Assembly: GCA_934148995.1 (NCBI GenBank)
Contig: CAKPDM010000004.1
Coordinates: 1-64,000, forward strand
Source of the DNA: an uncultured Bacilli bacterium
GTDB taxonomy: Bacteria > Bacillota_I > Bacilli_A > RF39 > UBA660
DNA length: 64,000 nt
Direction of reading: 5' to 3'
This document shows positions 31,977 through 41,344 of the stretch, piece by piece. A program made the position numbers and the translations under genes. A model generated the notes under the pieces. It did no database searches. It was not told where the DNA came from and saw only the letters and a program-made list of their open reading frames with translations. Position 1 is the first letter of the stretch. Each line of letters opens with the position of its first letter.

Positions 31977-32015
31977 AAATAGTAAATATAGAAATTGCTA
32001 TTTTCTTTTTTTTTT
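31977..32015 (+). terminator. Terminator/attenuator after the VirB2-like gene
   Basis: An 8-bp stem (31977-31984 with 31996-32003, one G-T) followed by a long T-rich tract to 32015. It could reduce transcription into the downstream genes and so set a pilin-rich ratio. Confidence 0.6.
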
Positions 32016-32072
32016 GGTACAATTATTTTGATTAGCTTGTTTTTGAGAACATGCTTTCTTGGAGGAACCCTT

Positions 32073-33278
32073 ATGAGAAAAAAGAATGCTATTTATTTCG
32101 TTATTATTAGTTTAATATTTTGTGTGTTTTTGACTCCTAGTGTAGTAAATGCGGATGGCTCTTGTACATACAAATTAGATGTAGATTCTTTGGGATTGTC
32201 TGCAGCGTTGAAATCTGCATCTTTTACCATAACTGTTAAAGATAATGGTAAAGTTACTAAGGGAAAATTAAAGTTTGTTAATATTAATGATACAAAGGAA
32301 GAAGCCGAATTAACGTCAGGAGTTAATTTAGATGGCCAACATACTTTAATGTATAAAAAAATGTTTGATGACAATGGGGATTTTTATAAAGCTTATAAAA
32401 AGAGAAATAACTGTCCATCAATGCAGTTTATAAATCAAGATAGTTCCGGTATCTCAGCAATTAAGATGGTGTTAAATGGACAAGAGACTACTATCGATAA
32501 TAGTAATTCGACCAGCACTCCAGAAAGCACTGATCCAAATAGAGCTCAAAAGAAAATTTATTGTAATAATATAGAGAAAGATATGCGTGATGTAAAATCT
32601 GGTAAAGTCTATTTTACTACTTATGAGGTAAATGGGGTAAAATTGTTTAGCGTAGTTTTAAAATCTAAAGGAAAAAAAGTTGGAGATGCTACTGATATTA
32701 ATTATAATGCTACTGCTAATATTCTATATGGTGGAACGAGCTTTAGCTTTCTTGTAAACTCTGCAGATTATGATACTTATTGGAGTACAAAATGTTCTGA
32801 CACATCTACAAATATATATATGAAGGCGGATGGAGGTTCTGCGAGTACCACTAGAGTATTCCAAACTACGCTTCCATCGACAACTGAAAATGGTTCATAC
32901 AATGCGGCGGAGGCAAAATATGATACTGGTAAATCAACAGCTCCGACATATAAAGATAAGTCTTCATTGAATGATTTAAACAAGAAATATGATCAATGCA
33001 GTCAAATAATAGATATGTCTGAGGGAAAATTTGGATGGCTTCTTCAAAAAATATTAAATTATATAAAAATAGCTGGCCCAATACTAGTTGTACTTTTAAG
33101 TGCTCTTGATTTTATTAAAGCGGTTGCTTCTAGCGATGAGAATGTGTTTAAAAAAGCTCAATCTAGACTTGTTATTAGGTTGGTTGCGGCACTTGCTTTA
33201 TTTTTGGTTCCTACACTTGTACAATTATTACTTGGTTTAATTAATGGTATAACTGATTCGTCGTGCGGACTTAAATAG
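32073..33278 (+). CDS. Secreted/membrane protein ending in a TrbC-like two-helix module
   Basis: A 401-aa protein. I start at ATG 32073 with GGAGGA six bases upstream; the longer frame from 31995 runs through the preceding T tract. A signal-like helix (about 5-25) is followed by an outer domain of about 290 residues with a few Cys. The last 80 residues are a two-helix module, ILVVLLSALDFIKAVASSDE then LALFLVPTLVQLLLGLI, matching the VirB2/TrbC-like protein upstream (LGTLDLGKAVIASDD). Fusion of an outer domain to a pilin-type core is unusual. Confidence 0.68.
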   Translation: MRKKNAIYFVIISLIFCVFLTPSVVNADGSCTYKLDVDSLGLSAALKSASFTITVKDNGKVTKGKLKFVNINDTKEEAELTSGVNLDGQHTLMYKKMFDDNGDFYKAYKKRNNCPSMQFINQDSSGISAIKMVLNGQETTIDNSNSTSTPESTDPNRAQKKIYCNNIEKDMRDVKSGKVYFTTYEVNGVKLFSVVLKSKGKKVGDATDINYNATANILYGGTSFSFLVNSADYDTYWSTKCSDTSTNIYMKADGGSASTTRVFQTTLPSTTENGSYNAAEAKYDTGKSTAPTYKDKSSLNDLNKKYDQCSQIIDMSEGKFGWLLQKILNYIKIAGPILVVLLSALDFIKAVASSDENVFKKAQSRLVIRLVAALALFLVPTLVQLLLGLINGITDSSCGLK

Positions 33279-33294
33279 TAAGGAGTTGATATAA

Positions 33295-35367
33295 ATGAGT
33301 TCTAGTAGTACTGTGCCAGGTTTTTTTAAAGATGGTTTCCGAATTTTTTGTACAGTTTTTGATGGCATAGGGGTATCATTACTTGGTGGCATATATAAGG
33401 TATTTTATTTAGTTGCAAACGCTACTATTATAAAAGGTGACGTTTTAAAAGTTTTTTATTCCAGAATTCAATTGATTATAGGAATACTAATGATTTTCAA
33501 ACTTGCCATGTCAATTTTGAATATTATAATTAATCCCGATCTCGTTAAAGACCAAAAACAGGGGGCAGGAAAAATAGTGACAAGAATTGTTGTTGCTTTG
33601 TTTATGCTCACACTTGTTATTCCGATTAATATTCCTGATGCAGAAGCTGGTAGTTTAAATGGCTATATTAATGATCATGGTATTTTGTTTGGCTTTTTAT
33701 ATAAAGCACAAGATTCTATTTTATCAGAAAATATTATTGCTAAGCTTGTTCTTGGTATTCAATCTGATACCGAAGATAATTCTATGGATGTTAATAGTCT
33801 TAGTGATATTGGAAATACTATGGCTTCTACAGTTTTAAAGGTTTTTATAAGAATCAATGTAAAAGATGATACTCAACCAGCGTGTGATTATTCGTCTGAT
33901 GATGATCCTTGTTCAAATACTCTTTGTCCAGCTGAGGTTAATGCATCACATTATGCCGAAGAAAATGTTGATCCTGTAATTATTTTAGATCATATAAATG
34001 AGTCTTGCAAACCTAATGGTGAAAGTGGAGAAAGATATGCCTTTGTTTATACTTTTCTTTTAAGTGGAATTGTTATGATAATCATGGCTCTTATTATCCT
34101 TGGGTTTACAATAGATATAGCCGTTCGTGCCATTAAATTAGCAGTTTTAAGGCTTATTGCGCCAGTACCAATTATTAGTTACATTAATCCTCCAAAACAA
34201 GGGGGCGGTGCTTTTGATAATTGGACAAAATCGTTAATTTCTACTTATGTTGATTTATTTGTGCGCTTAGCATTGGTTTATTTTGGCTTATTCCTAATTA
34301 GAACAGTAATAGATACTGGTTTTGACATCTTTGGTGATCAAGCAGCACAGGGCTCGCTTTTCTACAAGGGAATAGCATTAATCTTTGTTATTTTAGGAAT
34401 ACTTGTGTTTATGAAACAAGCTCCAGCATTTATTAAAGATGTTTTAGGTATAAAAGGCAAACCAATGGGAAATGTCGGACTTTCTAGCGTACTTGCTGGT
34501 TCTGCTGCTTTCATTGGTGGAGCAGGTTTATCTGGTGTAAGTACCGCAGCTTTCAGTACATTTAGAGCTGCAAGTGAAGCTGCTTCTCAAGGAAAACCTA
34601 TGCCAGGTGGTTGGGGAGCAGGTCGTGATTTTGCTGCTCAACTCAGAACTGGTGATCCTAAGGCTAAGGGTGGTATCTTAAATAATTTGCAAGATAGTTT
34701 AGCTAGAAGGGCGAATATTAGAATGGCCAGAAATTATGGTGTAACAGCAGCTGGACTTGATATAGCCAAAGATAAATCATTAGCTGCAGATGCAGAGGCT
34801 GCAAAAACGAAGGACTTTTATGAAAGATTTACTCAAGGCCATATGGATGATTATGAACGTGCTAAATATGTTAGTGCTAATGGTTTAACATTGACTGGTA
34901 CTAGAGAAGAGCAAGATGAGATCATTAGAAATGATATGTATACTAAGATGAATAATGCAGCTGCTGAAGCATTTAAGGCTAAGAAGAAATGGGATGAAGG
35001 TAAAGAATATGCTAAAACTCATAGAATCAGTCCAAGTTTTGAGGAAGAGCATAGACCAAGTAGATTTGGTGAACGCCGTATGACTGATGATAAGAGAAAA
35101 GGAAGACCAGACATGTATAATGCTAGGGGTAGAGGTGCAACTGCTCATCAAACTATGGCTGATAGAATTTATGGTAGTCATGATAAGTGGGATGATCCTA
35201 CAACACCAAGAACAGAAAACAGATGGAATCCTGGTAGTGCTAAAGATGTTGATAACGACACATATAATGATAGTCCATTTGGTCCACCTGGTGCAGGATC
35301 TGCAACTGGACGTGGGGGCCCATTTGGTCGTGGCGACCCAGGCCCTGGCGGCGGCCCTAGACCTTAA
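33295..35367 (+). CDS. TrbL/VirB6-like polytopic channel protein
   Basis: A 690-aa protein with several membrane segments between about 20 and 375 (for example LIIGILMIFKLAMSILNIII, VYTFLLSGIVMIIMALIILG, LALVYFGLFLIRTVI), an outer loop with Cys and Asp, and the loop WTKSLISTYVDLFVRLALVY seen in Gram-positive VirB6/TrbL. The last 300 residues are cytoplasmic, charged and end in a Gly/Pro/Arg tail (GPPGAGSATGRGGPFGRG). It is the likely inner-membrane channel. It precedes the PrgI and VirB4 genes, the usual Gram-positive T4SS order. Confidence 0.82.
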   Translation: MSSSSTVPGFFKDGFRIFCTVFDGIGVSLLGGIYKVFYLVANATIIKGDVLKVFYSRIQLIIGILMIFKLAMSILNIIINPDLVKDQKQGAGKIVTRIVVALFMLTLVIPINIPDAEAGSLNGYINDHGILFGFLYKAQDSILSENIIAKLVLGIQSDTEDNSMDVNSLSDIGNTMASTVLKVFIRINVKDDTQPACDYSSDDDPCSNTLCPAEVNASHYAEENVDPVIILDHINESCKPNGESGERYAFVYTFLLSGIVMIIMALIILGFTIDIAVRAIKLAVLRLIAPVPIISYINPPKQGGGAFDNWTKSLISTYVDLFVRLALVYFGLFLIRTVIDTGFDIFGDQAAQGSLFYKGIALIFVILGILVFMKQAPAFIKDVLGIKGKPMGNVGLSSVLAGSAAFIGGAGLSGVSTAAFSTFRAASEAASQGKPMPGGWGAGRDFAAQLRTGDPKAKGGILNNLQDSLARRANIRMARNYGVTAAGLDIAKDKSLAADAEAAKTKDFYERFTQGHMDDYERAKYVSANGLTLTGTREEQDEIIRNDMYTKMNNAAAEAFKAKKKWDEGKEYAKTHRISPSFEEEHRPSRFGERRMTDDKRKGRPDMYNARGRGATAHQTMADRIYGSHDKWDDPTTPRTENRWNPGSAKDVDNDTYNDSPFGPPGAGSATGRGGPFGRGDPGPGGGPRP

Positions 35368-35391
35368 TCTAAGAAGGAGTGTGACTAGTTG

Positions 35392-35703
35392 ATGAATTAT
35401 TTAATACCGGCTAATACTAAAAAAGGAGAGTTAATCTTAGGAATATTTCGTTTTTATGACTTAGTATTATTTGGAATTGGAATACTATTGACATTGATTC
35501 TGTTGGTTACTATGCCAATGAATGATACTATGCAGGTGGTTCTTGTTATGCTACCTGCTGGTATCTGCACATTCTTAATAATTCCAGTACCAAATTATCA
35601 TAATATATTAACTATAATTTTAGAGTGTTATGCCTTTATAACAAATAGACAAAGATATATATGGAAGGGTTGGTGTGTATCAGATGGCAAAGAAAATAGG
35701 TAG
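35392..35703 (+). CDS. PrgI/VirB3-like membrane protein
   Basis: A protein of about 103 aa with two close helices (about 23-43 and 48-65) and the ending LECYAFITNRQRYIWKGW typical of PrgI-family proteins, the Gram-positive VirB3 counterparts that partner VirB4. AAGGAG lies 12 bases before the ATG at 35392 and nine before an in-frame TTG at 35389, so the start is not fixed. It overlaps the next gene by about 20-30 bases. Confidence 0.8.
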   Translation: MNYLIPANTKKGELILGIFRFYDLVLFGIGILLTLILLVTMPMNDTMQVVLVMLPAGICTFLIIPVPNYHNILTIILECYAFITNRQRYIWKGWCVSDGKENR

Positions 35704-36232
35704 TGCTTATACAGAGGATTGGTTACCAGTTGAATCTATTCAAAATGGTATGATTGTCTGTAGTGATAAAAATAAAGTAACAGGAGTTAAAATTGCTCCG
35801 AGAAATATCTTTATCTTGGATGCGCAAGCACAAGATAATGTCTTAATCAGTTTGAAAAACTTTTATAATATGATTGATTTTGAATTTTGGTTGGTAGTAG
35901 CAGATCGCCCTGTTGATATATCTGTTTATATGTCACAGCTACAACTTTTATATAATGACACGCCATCTCCTGCTATTCGTAAGATAATAATGCAAGATAT
36001 CGAAAAGGGTAATACCTTTATGAATAATAGTATTGTTGATACTGAGTATTATATTTTATTTAAAGATAAAAATCCTGATAATCTTCAAAAGAGAATTCGT
36101 CTTTTGATAAATGGTCTTGCTAGTTGTGGACTTAATGCTTCACAGGTTAGTAATGATGATTTAAGATTAATTCTTGATAATTTCTTGAATGGGGGAAATA
36201 CTACTGAGTTTGGGACGGTGATGCCATTATGA
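35675..36232 (+). CDS. virB4: VirB4 N-terminal domain as a separate protein
   Basis: A 182-185-aa soluble protein corresponding to the N-terminal, non-ATPase part of VirB4/TraC (WLPVESIQNGMIVCSDKNKV, then WLVVADRPVDISVYMSQLQL). Starts at GTG 35675 (GGAAGGG five bases upstream) or ATG 35684. It ends with the ATGA overlap of the ATPase gene, so the two are translated together. With the next 596 aa it adds up to a normal VirB4 of about 780 aa. The cut is clean, which argues for a real split rather than an error. Confidence 0.75.
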   Translation: MYQMAKKIGSAYTEDWLPVESIQNGMIVCSDKNKVTGVKIAPRNIFILDAQAQDNVLISLKNFYNMIDFEFWLVVADRPVDISVYMSQLQLLYNDTPSPAIRKIIMQDIEKGNTFMNNSIVDTEYYILFKDKNPDNLQKRIRLLINGLASCGLNASQVSNDDLRLILDNFLNGGNTTEFGTVMPL

Positions 36233-38019
36233 GTATAAGTTTAAAAAGTCAAATAGCACCTAAGGGATTACACTTCAATCCAAGTGATTTCTTTATAAGT
36301 GATAAGTATGCTACTATTTTATCAGTTGTATCTTATCCTAAATATATAGCACCTGGTTATTTATCAACTTTGACATCTATGAGTGGAATTAAAATTGTTA
36401 TTAAACATATTCCGGTTCCATTTAGTATGATGTCTAAGATGATTAATAGACAGATTGCGGATTTAAGAGAAAAGTATCGTCAAGAAAAAGATCAAACTGC
36501 TAAGGAAAAGATTAGACAAGATGCTGAGAGTTTAGAGTATTTCGTTTCCATGCTTGCTTCTAGTCAATCTAAGATTTTTGATTTCCAAATGCATATTATG
36601 ATTACAGCTGATACAAAAGAAGAACTAGAACTTAAGAAAGTTAATGTTAAGAACTATCTGGATGCGATGGAGTTACGTGCTGTTTCCCTTCGTTTTGAAC
36701 AAGAAAAGGTTTTAAAAAGTATTTTACCGATCTTTCCGTCACAAGATATTGAACAAAGGATTGGTACACCAATTCCTTCTCCAACAATAGCTGCTATGTA
36801 TCCATTTATCTTCGATAGTATTAAAGATCCAGGACTATCTGTTTTATTAGGAGTAGATTTCTCTGGTGGTGTAATTTTATTTAATCAATTCTTATATCAA
36901 ATTAGAAAAGAAAATAATAGAAATAATGCTAATATGATAATACTTGGTACTTCTGGAAGTGGTAAGAGTACTGCTGCTAAGTTAGTATTAAGAAGCCATA
37001 TTAGAAATGGTTGTCAGATAGTAGCAATTGACCCTGAAAACGAACTTGAAGAAATTACAAGAACTTTCGGTGGAGATACAGTTGATATTGGTAAAGGTGG
37101 TCAGTTTGGATTAATTAATCCCCTTGAAGTTATTATTGATGCTGATGAAGAGGAAATTAAACAAGGACTTGGTTATACTGTTTTGACAAGAACTTTACAG
37201 TCATTGAAAGCTTTTATGAGATATTATGATCCATCTATTACAGAAGATGTTTTAACAATGTTTAGTGAAGTAGTACAAGATACTTACAAACGATTTGGTA
37301 TTGATTTTGATACAGATTTTTCACACTTTACTAGTAATGATTATCCAACATTTACTGATGTTTATGCTACTATTAAAGGGCGTATTTTATCAATGCCTGA
37401 ACAAACTCATGAAAAGGATATTTTACAAAGATTACAATTAAAAGTTAAGCCATTAGTTACAGAACTTAAATTCTACTTTGATGGAAAAACAACTATTCGT
37501 AAAGATAGTGACTTTATGGTATTTAATATTAAAGAGTTGATGAACTCAGAAGGAAATACTAAGAATGCGTTGTTCTTCAATATTTTACGTTTTGCTTGGG
37601 GATTGTGTCTTGATACTAGTGTAAATACAATATTGATGGTTGATGAAGCTCACGTATTGTTAGGTGCTAATAACGAATTAGGAGCTGATTTTTTAGCACA
37701 AGTACAACGTCGTGCTAGAAAATATAACACTGGTACAATAATTATTACTCAACAACCAAGTGATTTCTCAGATCCTGCAGTTATTACGCAAGGTAAGGCA
37801 ATCTTTGATAACTCATCATATTACCTTGTTATGGGATTAAAGAAACAAGCAGTTGATGATTTATCATTGTTAATTGATTTGAATGATAATGAACGAGATA
37901 GTATTAAAAGGTACTCTCAAGGTGAAGCATTGTTTGTCTGTGGAAATAGACGTATGCGTATAAATGTTGTTGTTACTAAAGAAGAATTAGAATCATTTGG
38001 TGATGGCGGAGGATTTTAG
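36229..38019 (+). CDS. virB4: VirB4 ATPase (C-terminal part)
   Basis: A 596-aa ATPase of the VirB4/TraC/TrbE class. Walker A GTSGSGKST (near 240), AIDPENELEEI soon after, Walker B TILMVDEAHVLL (near 468), and the downstream TIIITQQPSDFSD motif of the family. VirB4 energises assembly and transport of T4SS and is the most conserved part of the machine. The first 190 residues include a helical segment with many Lys/Glu. Confidence 0.92.
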   Translation: MSISLKSQIAPKGLHFNPSDFFISDKYATILSVVSYPKYIAPGYLSTLTSMSGIKIVIKHIPVPFSMMSKMINRQIADLREKYRQEKDQTAKEKIRQDAESLEYFVSMLASSQSKIFDFQMHIMITADTKEELELKKVNVKNYLDAMELRAVSLRFEQEKVLKSILPIFPSQDIEQRIGTPIPSPTIAAMYPFIFDSIKDPGLSVLLGVDFSGGVILFNQFLYQIRKENNRNNANMIILGTSGSGKSTAAKLVLRSHIRNGCQIVAIDPENELEEITRTFGGDTVDIGKGGQFGLINPLEVIIDADEEEIKQGLGYTVLTRTLQSLKAFMRYYDPSITEDVLTMFSEVVQDTYKRFGIDFDTDFSHFTSNDYPTFTDVYATIKGRILSMPEQTHEKDILQRLQLKVKPLVTELKFYFDGKTTIRKDSDFMVFNIKELMNSEGNTKNALFFNILRFAWGLCLDTSVNTILMVDEAHVLLGANNELGADFLAQVQRRARKYNTGTIIITQQPSDFSDPAVITQGKAIFDNSSYYLVMGLKKQAVDDLSLLIDLNDNERDSIKRYSQGEALFVCGNRRMRINVVVTKEELESFGDGGGF

Positions 38020-38043
38020 AAGTAGTTAGGTGGTGAAGAAGAG

Positions 38044-40419
38044 ATGAACCAAAATAATAATGGACAAAGTAATTTAGGAAATAATAGAGCAGGTCAAAAT
38101 CCTAATCAAGGTGTTCCAAATAATGGTCAAAATGGTTCATCTTTTATTAAACCGACTAGAGAAAATTATCGACCTGGTCATTCTTCATCATCATTCCAAG
38201 ATAGTTTATCAAAAAGACCAACAAGAATGAGTGATGATAAACCATCTGCTAAGGAGATGGCCCGGGATAAGATACTTGACTTTATACCAGGTGGTAGAAA
38301 AGCTAAGAAGGCAATGGATTGGTCGCGTAAGGTTGGTAATGGTTTAGATAATATTAGAGCTAAAAGGGGTCCACAGATTCCTATTATTCCTCCTAATGAT
38401 AATAATACTAACAATAATAATCAAGCTCAATCTGCTAATAATAGAAATAATTTTTCAAATAATCAGAATGGTTCTGATCGAGTTTTAGATAGGCCATCGT
38501 TCTTGCCCAAAAGGCCTAATTTGTTAGGGAGTAATAGTGATAATGATTATAATGATGAAGATGGTGATCAAGAAGAAAAAAGACCTCGTAGCTTTCTAGG
38601 AGGTAATAAACAGAAGAATAATTCTAAGGGAGGTTTTTCTTTCTTAGGAAAGGGCTTCTTACAAATGTCACCAATAGTAAAAATTGTTTTATTAGTGCTG
38701 GTAATAATGCTTCCTTTTCTTTTCATGTTTATGGCATTATCTCCTTTACTGGTTTTAAATAGTACTAGTGCTATTGGAATAGCTGATGGCAATAGTGATT
38801 ATAAAGCTAATGAAGAAGAGGAGAAATTTCAAGAAAGAATAAATGAAGTAAAACAGTCATATAGTAATGATGGAAAGAATTTTGAAGCTAAATATATTGG
38901 AGCAGTTTATACTGTCCTTTCCACTTATGGTGAAGGTTATAGTTATAAAAAGATGACTAAATCAAAGATTGAAGAAATTGCTGATTTAATGTTTGATGAT
39001 AATGGTTCTTTTAGTGAAGAAACTTTTAAAAATAATTTGATTAATAAGTATTTTCCAAGTAAAATACCAGGTAAAGATGAGAAGACATATAAAAGATATG
39101 TGTCAGATATGTTTGAAATTCTAAAGTATTATAATGATAATAAAAATGGTACGACTGCTTCCTCTGGTACTACTGGTGATGTTTGTACTTATAAGATAAA
39201 TGATGTTAATGCAGAACTTTATGGAACTGGTATTAAATCTTTAAAAATAACTGCTAGTGATATAAAAGTAAGATTAATGTCAGCTGGAGATATGTGTGGT
39301 GGAACCTATGGGCAACCATTGGAAGGGGAAGAACTTGTTCCATTTGAAAAATATATTTTAGGTGTTGCTTATAATGAAATTAATACTAATTATAAAGAGG
39401 CTGCTTTTAAAACACAGTTAATTGTTGCTAGGAGTTATGCACTTTCGATTGCTTCTGCTACTGCTAGTACTAATGGACGAAAATTAGTTGAAGAGGATGG
39501 ACAATGGATATTACAGATTCCTAACTGTGTAGTTGATATGGGTTATTGTGATCCTGATAGAGGTTGTAGTACGTACGGAGCAGCAAATGATCAGAATCAA
39601 TTATATTATAGTGGAGTAGATACTAAACCAGTTAAACGTTTTGGACCACTTGCGGCTGATGCTCCAGAAAGACAGTGGGCTAAAGAAGTAGCCGGAAAAG
39701 TCGCTCTTGATAGTTCCGGTCGTGTTTATTTGACAAACTTTGTAAATACCGATCAGGAAAGATGGGAGGAATTGGCCCAACAGGGACTTGATTATACGCA
39801 GATTATTATGAAACATTATCCGAATGTCTCTTCTATCGGTGATAGTGATTGTGTTGATAATGGCTCTGAAGGTACTGGCGAGTATACTGCTTGGAAACAA
39901 TACGATAGTAAATGGAGTAGTGTAGTATTAGGCGGTGGTAGTGATAGTTCTAGATCAATTAATAGTATTGGATGTTTAGCTACTAGTATTTCTATGTTAA
40001 TAGAGAAGAGTGGTGCTTTAAATAACTTATCAATGGATGCTAATTTAAGAGATAACTTTAATCCAGGTACTTTTGTTGAAGCAATGAATAAAGTTGGTGG
40101 CTTTGATTCTGGTGGTCGTTTATATTGGGCGAAGGTAGGAGAAGTTGTTCCAGGATTTAATTATGATGAGTCTGAGAAAAAGGATCTTTCAGGATTACCA
40201 AAAATTCGAAAACTTTCAGAAATTAAAGAAAGAACATCTAAAGCTAATACTTACTGTGTAGTAGAAGTTAAAGGTAATGAAGGACAGCACTGGGTAGCAG
40301 TCGATACTGTTAATGAAGGTACAATTAAGATATTTGACCCAGGAAGTAATGCCACTAGTATGTGGGATGAATATAAATGGGGTAATACTTCTACTATTCA
40401 ATGTTTTAAAAAAGGTTAG
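38044..40419 (+). CDS. SpoIID-like plus C39-like peptidase fusion, candidate wall-remodelling subunit
   Basis: A 791-aa membrane protein. Residues 1-210 are an Asn/Gln/Lys-rich cytoplasmic region; a helix lies at about 213-240. Outside, about 425-600, is a SpoIID-like domain (FEKYILGVAYNEINTNYKEA, AFKTQLIVARSYALSIA), a family that cuts peptidoglycan glycan strands. The end (about 610-785) is a C39_2-type papain-like peptidase: AWKQYDSKWSS, Cys in INSIGCLATSISML, His in GQHWVAVD, Asp in FDPGSN. It holds the position of the CD1108-type hydrolase in Gram-positive T4SS, the VirB1 role, with different domains. Confidence 0.8.
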   Translation: MNQNNNGQSNLGNNRAGQNPNQGVPNNGQNGSSFIKPTRENYRPGHSSSSFQDSLSKRPTRMSDDKPSAKEMARDKILDFIPGGRKAKKAMDWSRKVGNGLDNIRAKRGPQIPIIPPNDNNTNNNNQAQSANNRNNFSNNQNGSDRVLDRPSFLPKRPNLLGSNSDNDYNDEDGDQEEKRPRSFLGGNKQKNNSKGGFSFLGKGFLQMSPIVKIVLLVLVIMLPFLFMFMALSPLLVLNSTSAIGIADGNSDYKANEEEEKFQERINEVKQSYSNDGKNFEAKYIGAVYTVLSTYGEGYSYKKMTKSKIEEIADLMFDDNGSFSEETFKNNLINKYFPSKIPGKDEKTYKRYVSDMFEILKYYNDNKNGTTASSGTTGDVCTYKINDVNAELYGTGIKSLKITASDIKVRLMSAGDMCGGTYGQPLEGEELVPFEKYILGVAYNEINTNYKEAAFKTQLIVARSYALSIASATASTNGRKLVEEDGQWILQIPNCVVDMGYCDPDRGCSTYGAANDQNQLYYSGVDTKPVKRFGPLAADAPERQWAKEVAGKVALDSSGRVYLTNFVNTDQERWEELAQQGLDYTQIIMKHYPNVSSIGDSDCVDNGSEGTGEYTAWKQYDSKWSSVVLGGGSDSSRSINSIGCLATSISMLIEKSGALNNLSMDANLRDNFNPGTFVEAMNKVGGFDSGGRLYWAKVGEVVPGFNYDESEKKDLSGLPKIRKLSEIKERTSKANTYCVVEVKGNEGQHWVAVDTVNEGTIKIFDPGSNATSMWDEYKWGNTSTIQCFKKG

Positions 40420-40431
40420 GGGAGATAAAAC

Positions 40432-41217
40432 ATGGCTGAAAAAAAGCAAAGATATTATGTACTAATTTTTCTCTTATTTGTTTATTTAGTATTGATGTTT
40501 ATTTTCTTCCTTTATCCTAGCTATAAAGATAAACATAACAAGACTTCAATAATAGTTGATAAAGATGCAAAGTGGTATTATGAAGATAGTAAATGGAAAG
40601 ATATGACTAGCACTAACCAGTATAACTGGCAGAAGTTTGATATATATCAAGATGGAAGTTATTTTGGTAATTATTCACTTTTATATAATGATAAATGGTA
40701 TGCTTTTGGTGATAATAGAACACCAATTACAATGGATGGTACTGAAATATTTGCTATAAAAACTAATCAAAAATATAAATATGGTAGTTTTATCTTAGAA
40801 GATATTAGTGAAGCTGATGAAAAATATGTAAGAAAAGTCTTAGAAGATAATGATATTACTGCTTTTACTTTCACAACCTTAAAAGAAGTAAATTTTGATT
40901 TAGATAGTGATGGTGAGGATGAAAAACTTTTTGTAGTTTCTAATATTTTTACTGATGAAACTGTAAGAGATATTTTTAACTTCATATTTACCGTCAAGAA
41001 TGGTAAGATAACCATAATCAAAAAAGATATAAACACCTACGATAATATGTATAGAATGTGTAAGGCTTACCTTTCACATTTAGTTGATATAACCGGGGAT
41101 GGTAATTATGAAATAATTACTGGTTGCGGTTATTATAGTGATAAAAAGCAATGTATTGAAATGTATCAAAAGAAACGTAATAAATACGTTAAGGTTAAAT
41201 CGTGTGAAGAAAATTAG
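40432..41217 (+). CDS. Membrane-anchored protein with Asp-rich FG-GAP-like repeats
   Basis: A 261-aa protein with one N-terminal helix (about 9-29) and an outer domain. Two Asp-rich loops, DLDSDGEDEKL and DITGDGNYEIITGCG, look like calcium-binding FG-GAP/dockerin-type loops. Two Cys flank the second. It lies between the wall-remodelling fusion and VirD4. The function is unknown; a calcium-stabilised outer subunit is a guess. Confidence 0.65.
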   Translation: MAEKKQRYYVLIFLLFVYLVLMFIFFLYPSYKDKHNKTSIIVDKDAKWYYEDSKWKDMTSTNQYNWQKFDIYQDGSYFGNYSLLYNDKWYAFGDNRTPITMDGTEIFAIKTNQKYKYGSFILEDISEADEKYVRKVLEDNDITAFTFTTLKEVNFDLDSDGEDEKLFVVSNIFTDETVRDIFNFIFTVKNGKITIIKKDINTYDNMYRMCKAYLSHLVDITGDGNYEIITGCGYYSDKKQCIEMYQKKRNKYVKVKSCEEN

Positions 41218-41239
41218 GTGATACTAATTTTCTTTCTTT
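41210..41239 (+). terminator. Weak terminator before virD4
   Basis: An 8-bp AT-rich stem (41210-41217 with 41224-41231), loop GTGATA, then a T-rich tract. It includes the stop codon of the preceding gene. Confidence 0.45.
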
Positions 41240-41285
41240 AACTGATTGTGAGACATTATTTTCTATGATATAATTTAAATAGTAA

Positions 41286-41314
41286 TTGTGTATTTTGCTT
41301 TTTTGATGTATAAT
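41286..41314 (+). promoter_or_regulatory. Promoter of virD4
   Basis: TTGTGT (41286-41291), 17-bp spacer ending in TG and TATAAT (41309-41314), 31 bases before the virD4 start. Confidence 0.55.
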
Positions 41315-41344
41315 ATGTTTCAAAAAAAGAAAGAGGGTTCTTAG

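Noticed and set aside
31995..32072. N-terminal extension of the 401-aa protein
   Set aside because: It begins within the terminator T tract, has no ribosome-binding site, and the ATG at 32073 has a strong one followed by a signal-like helix.
38044..40419. The true stage II sporulation protein D
   Set aside because: SpoIID stands alone in sporulation loci; this domain is fused to a C39-like domain and a long cytoplasmic arm between VirB4 and VirD4.
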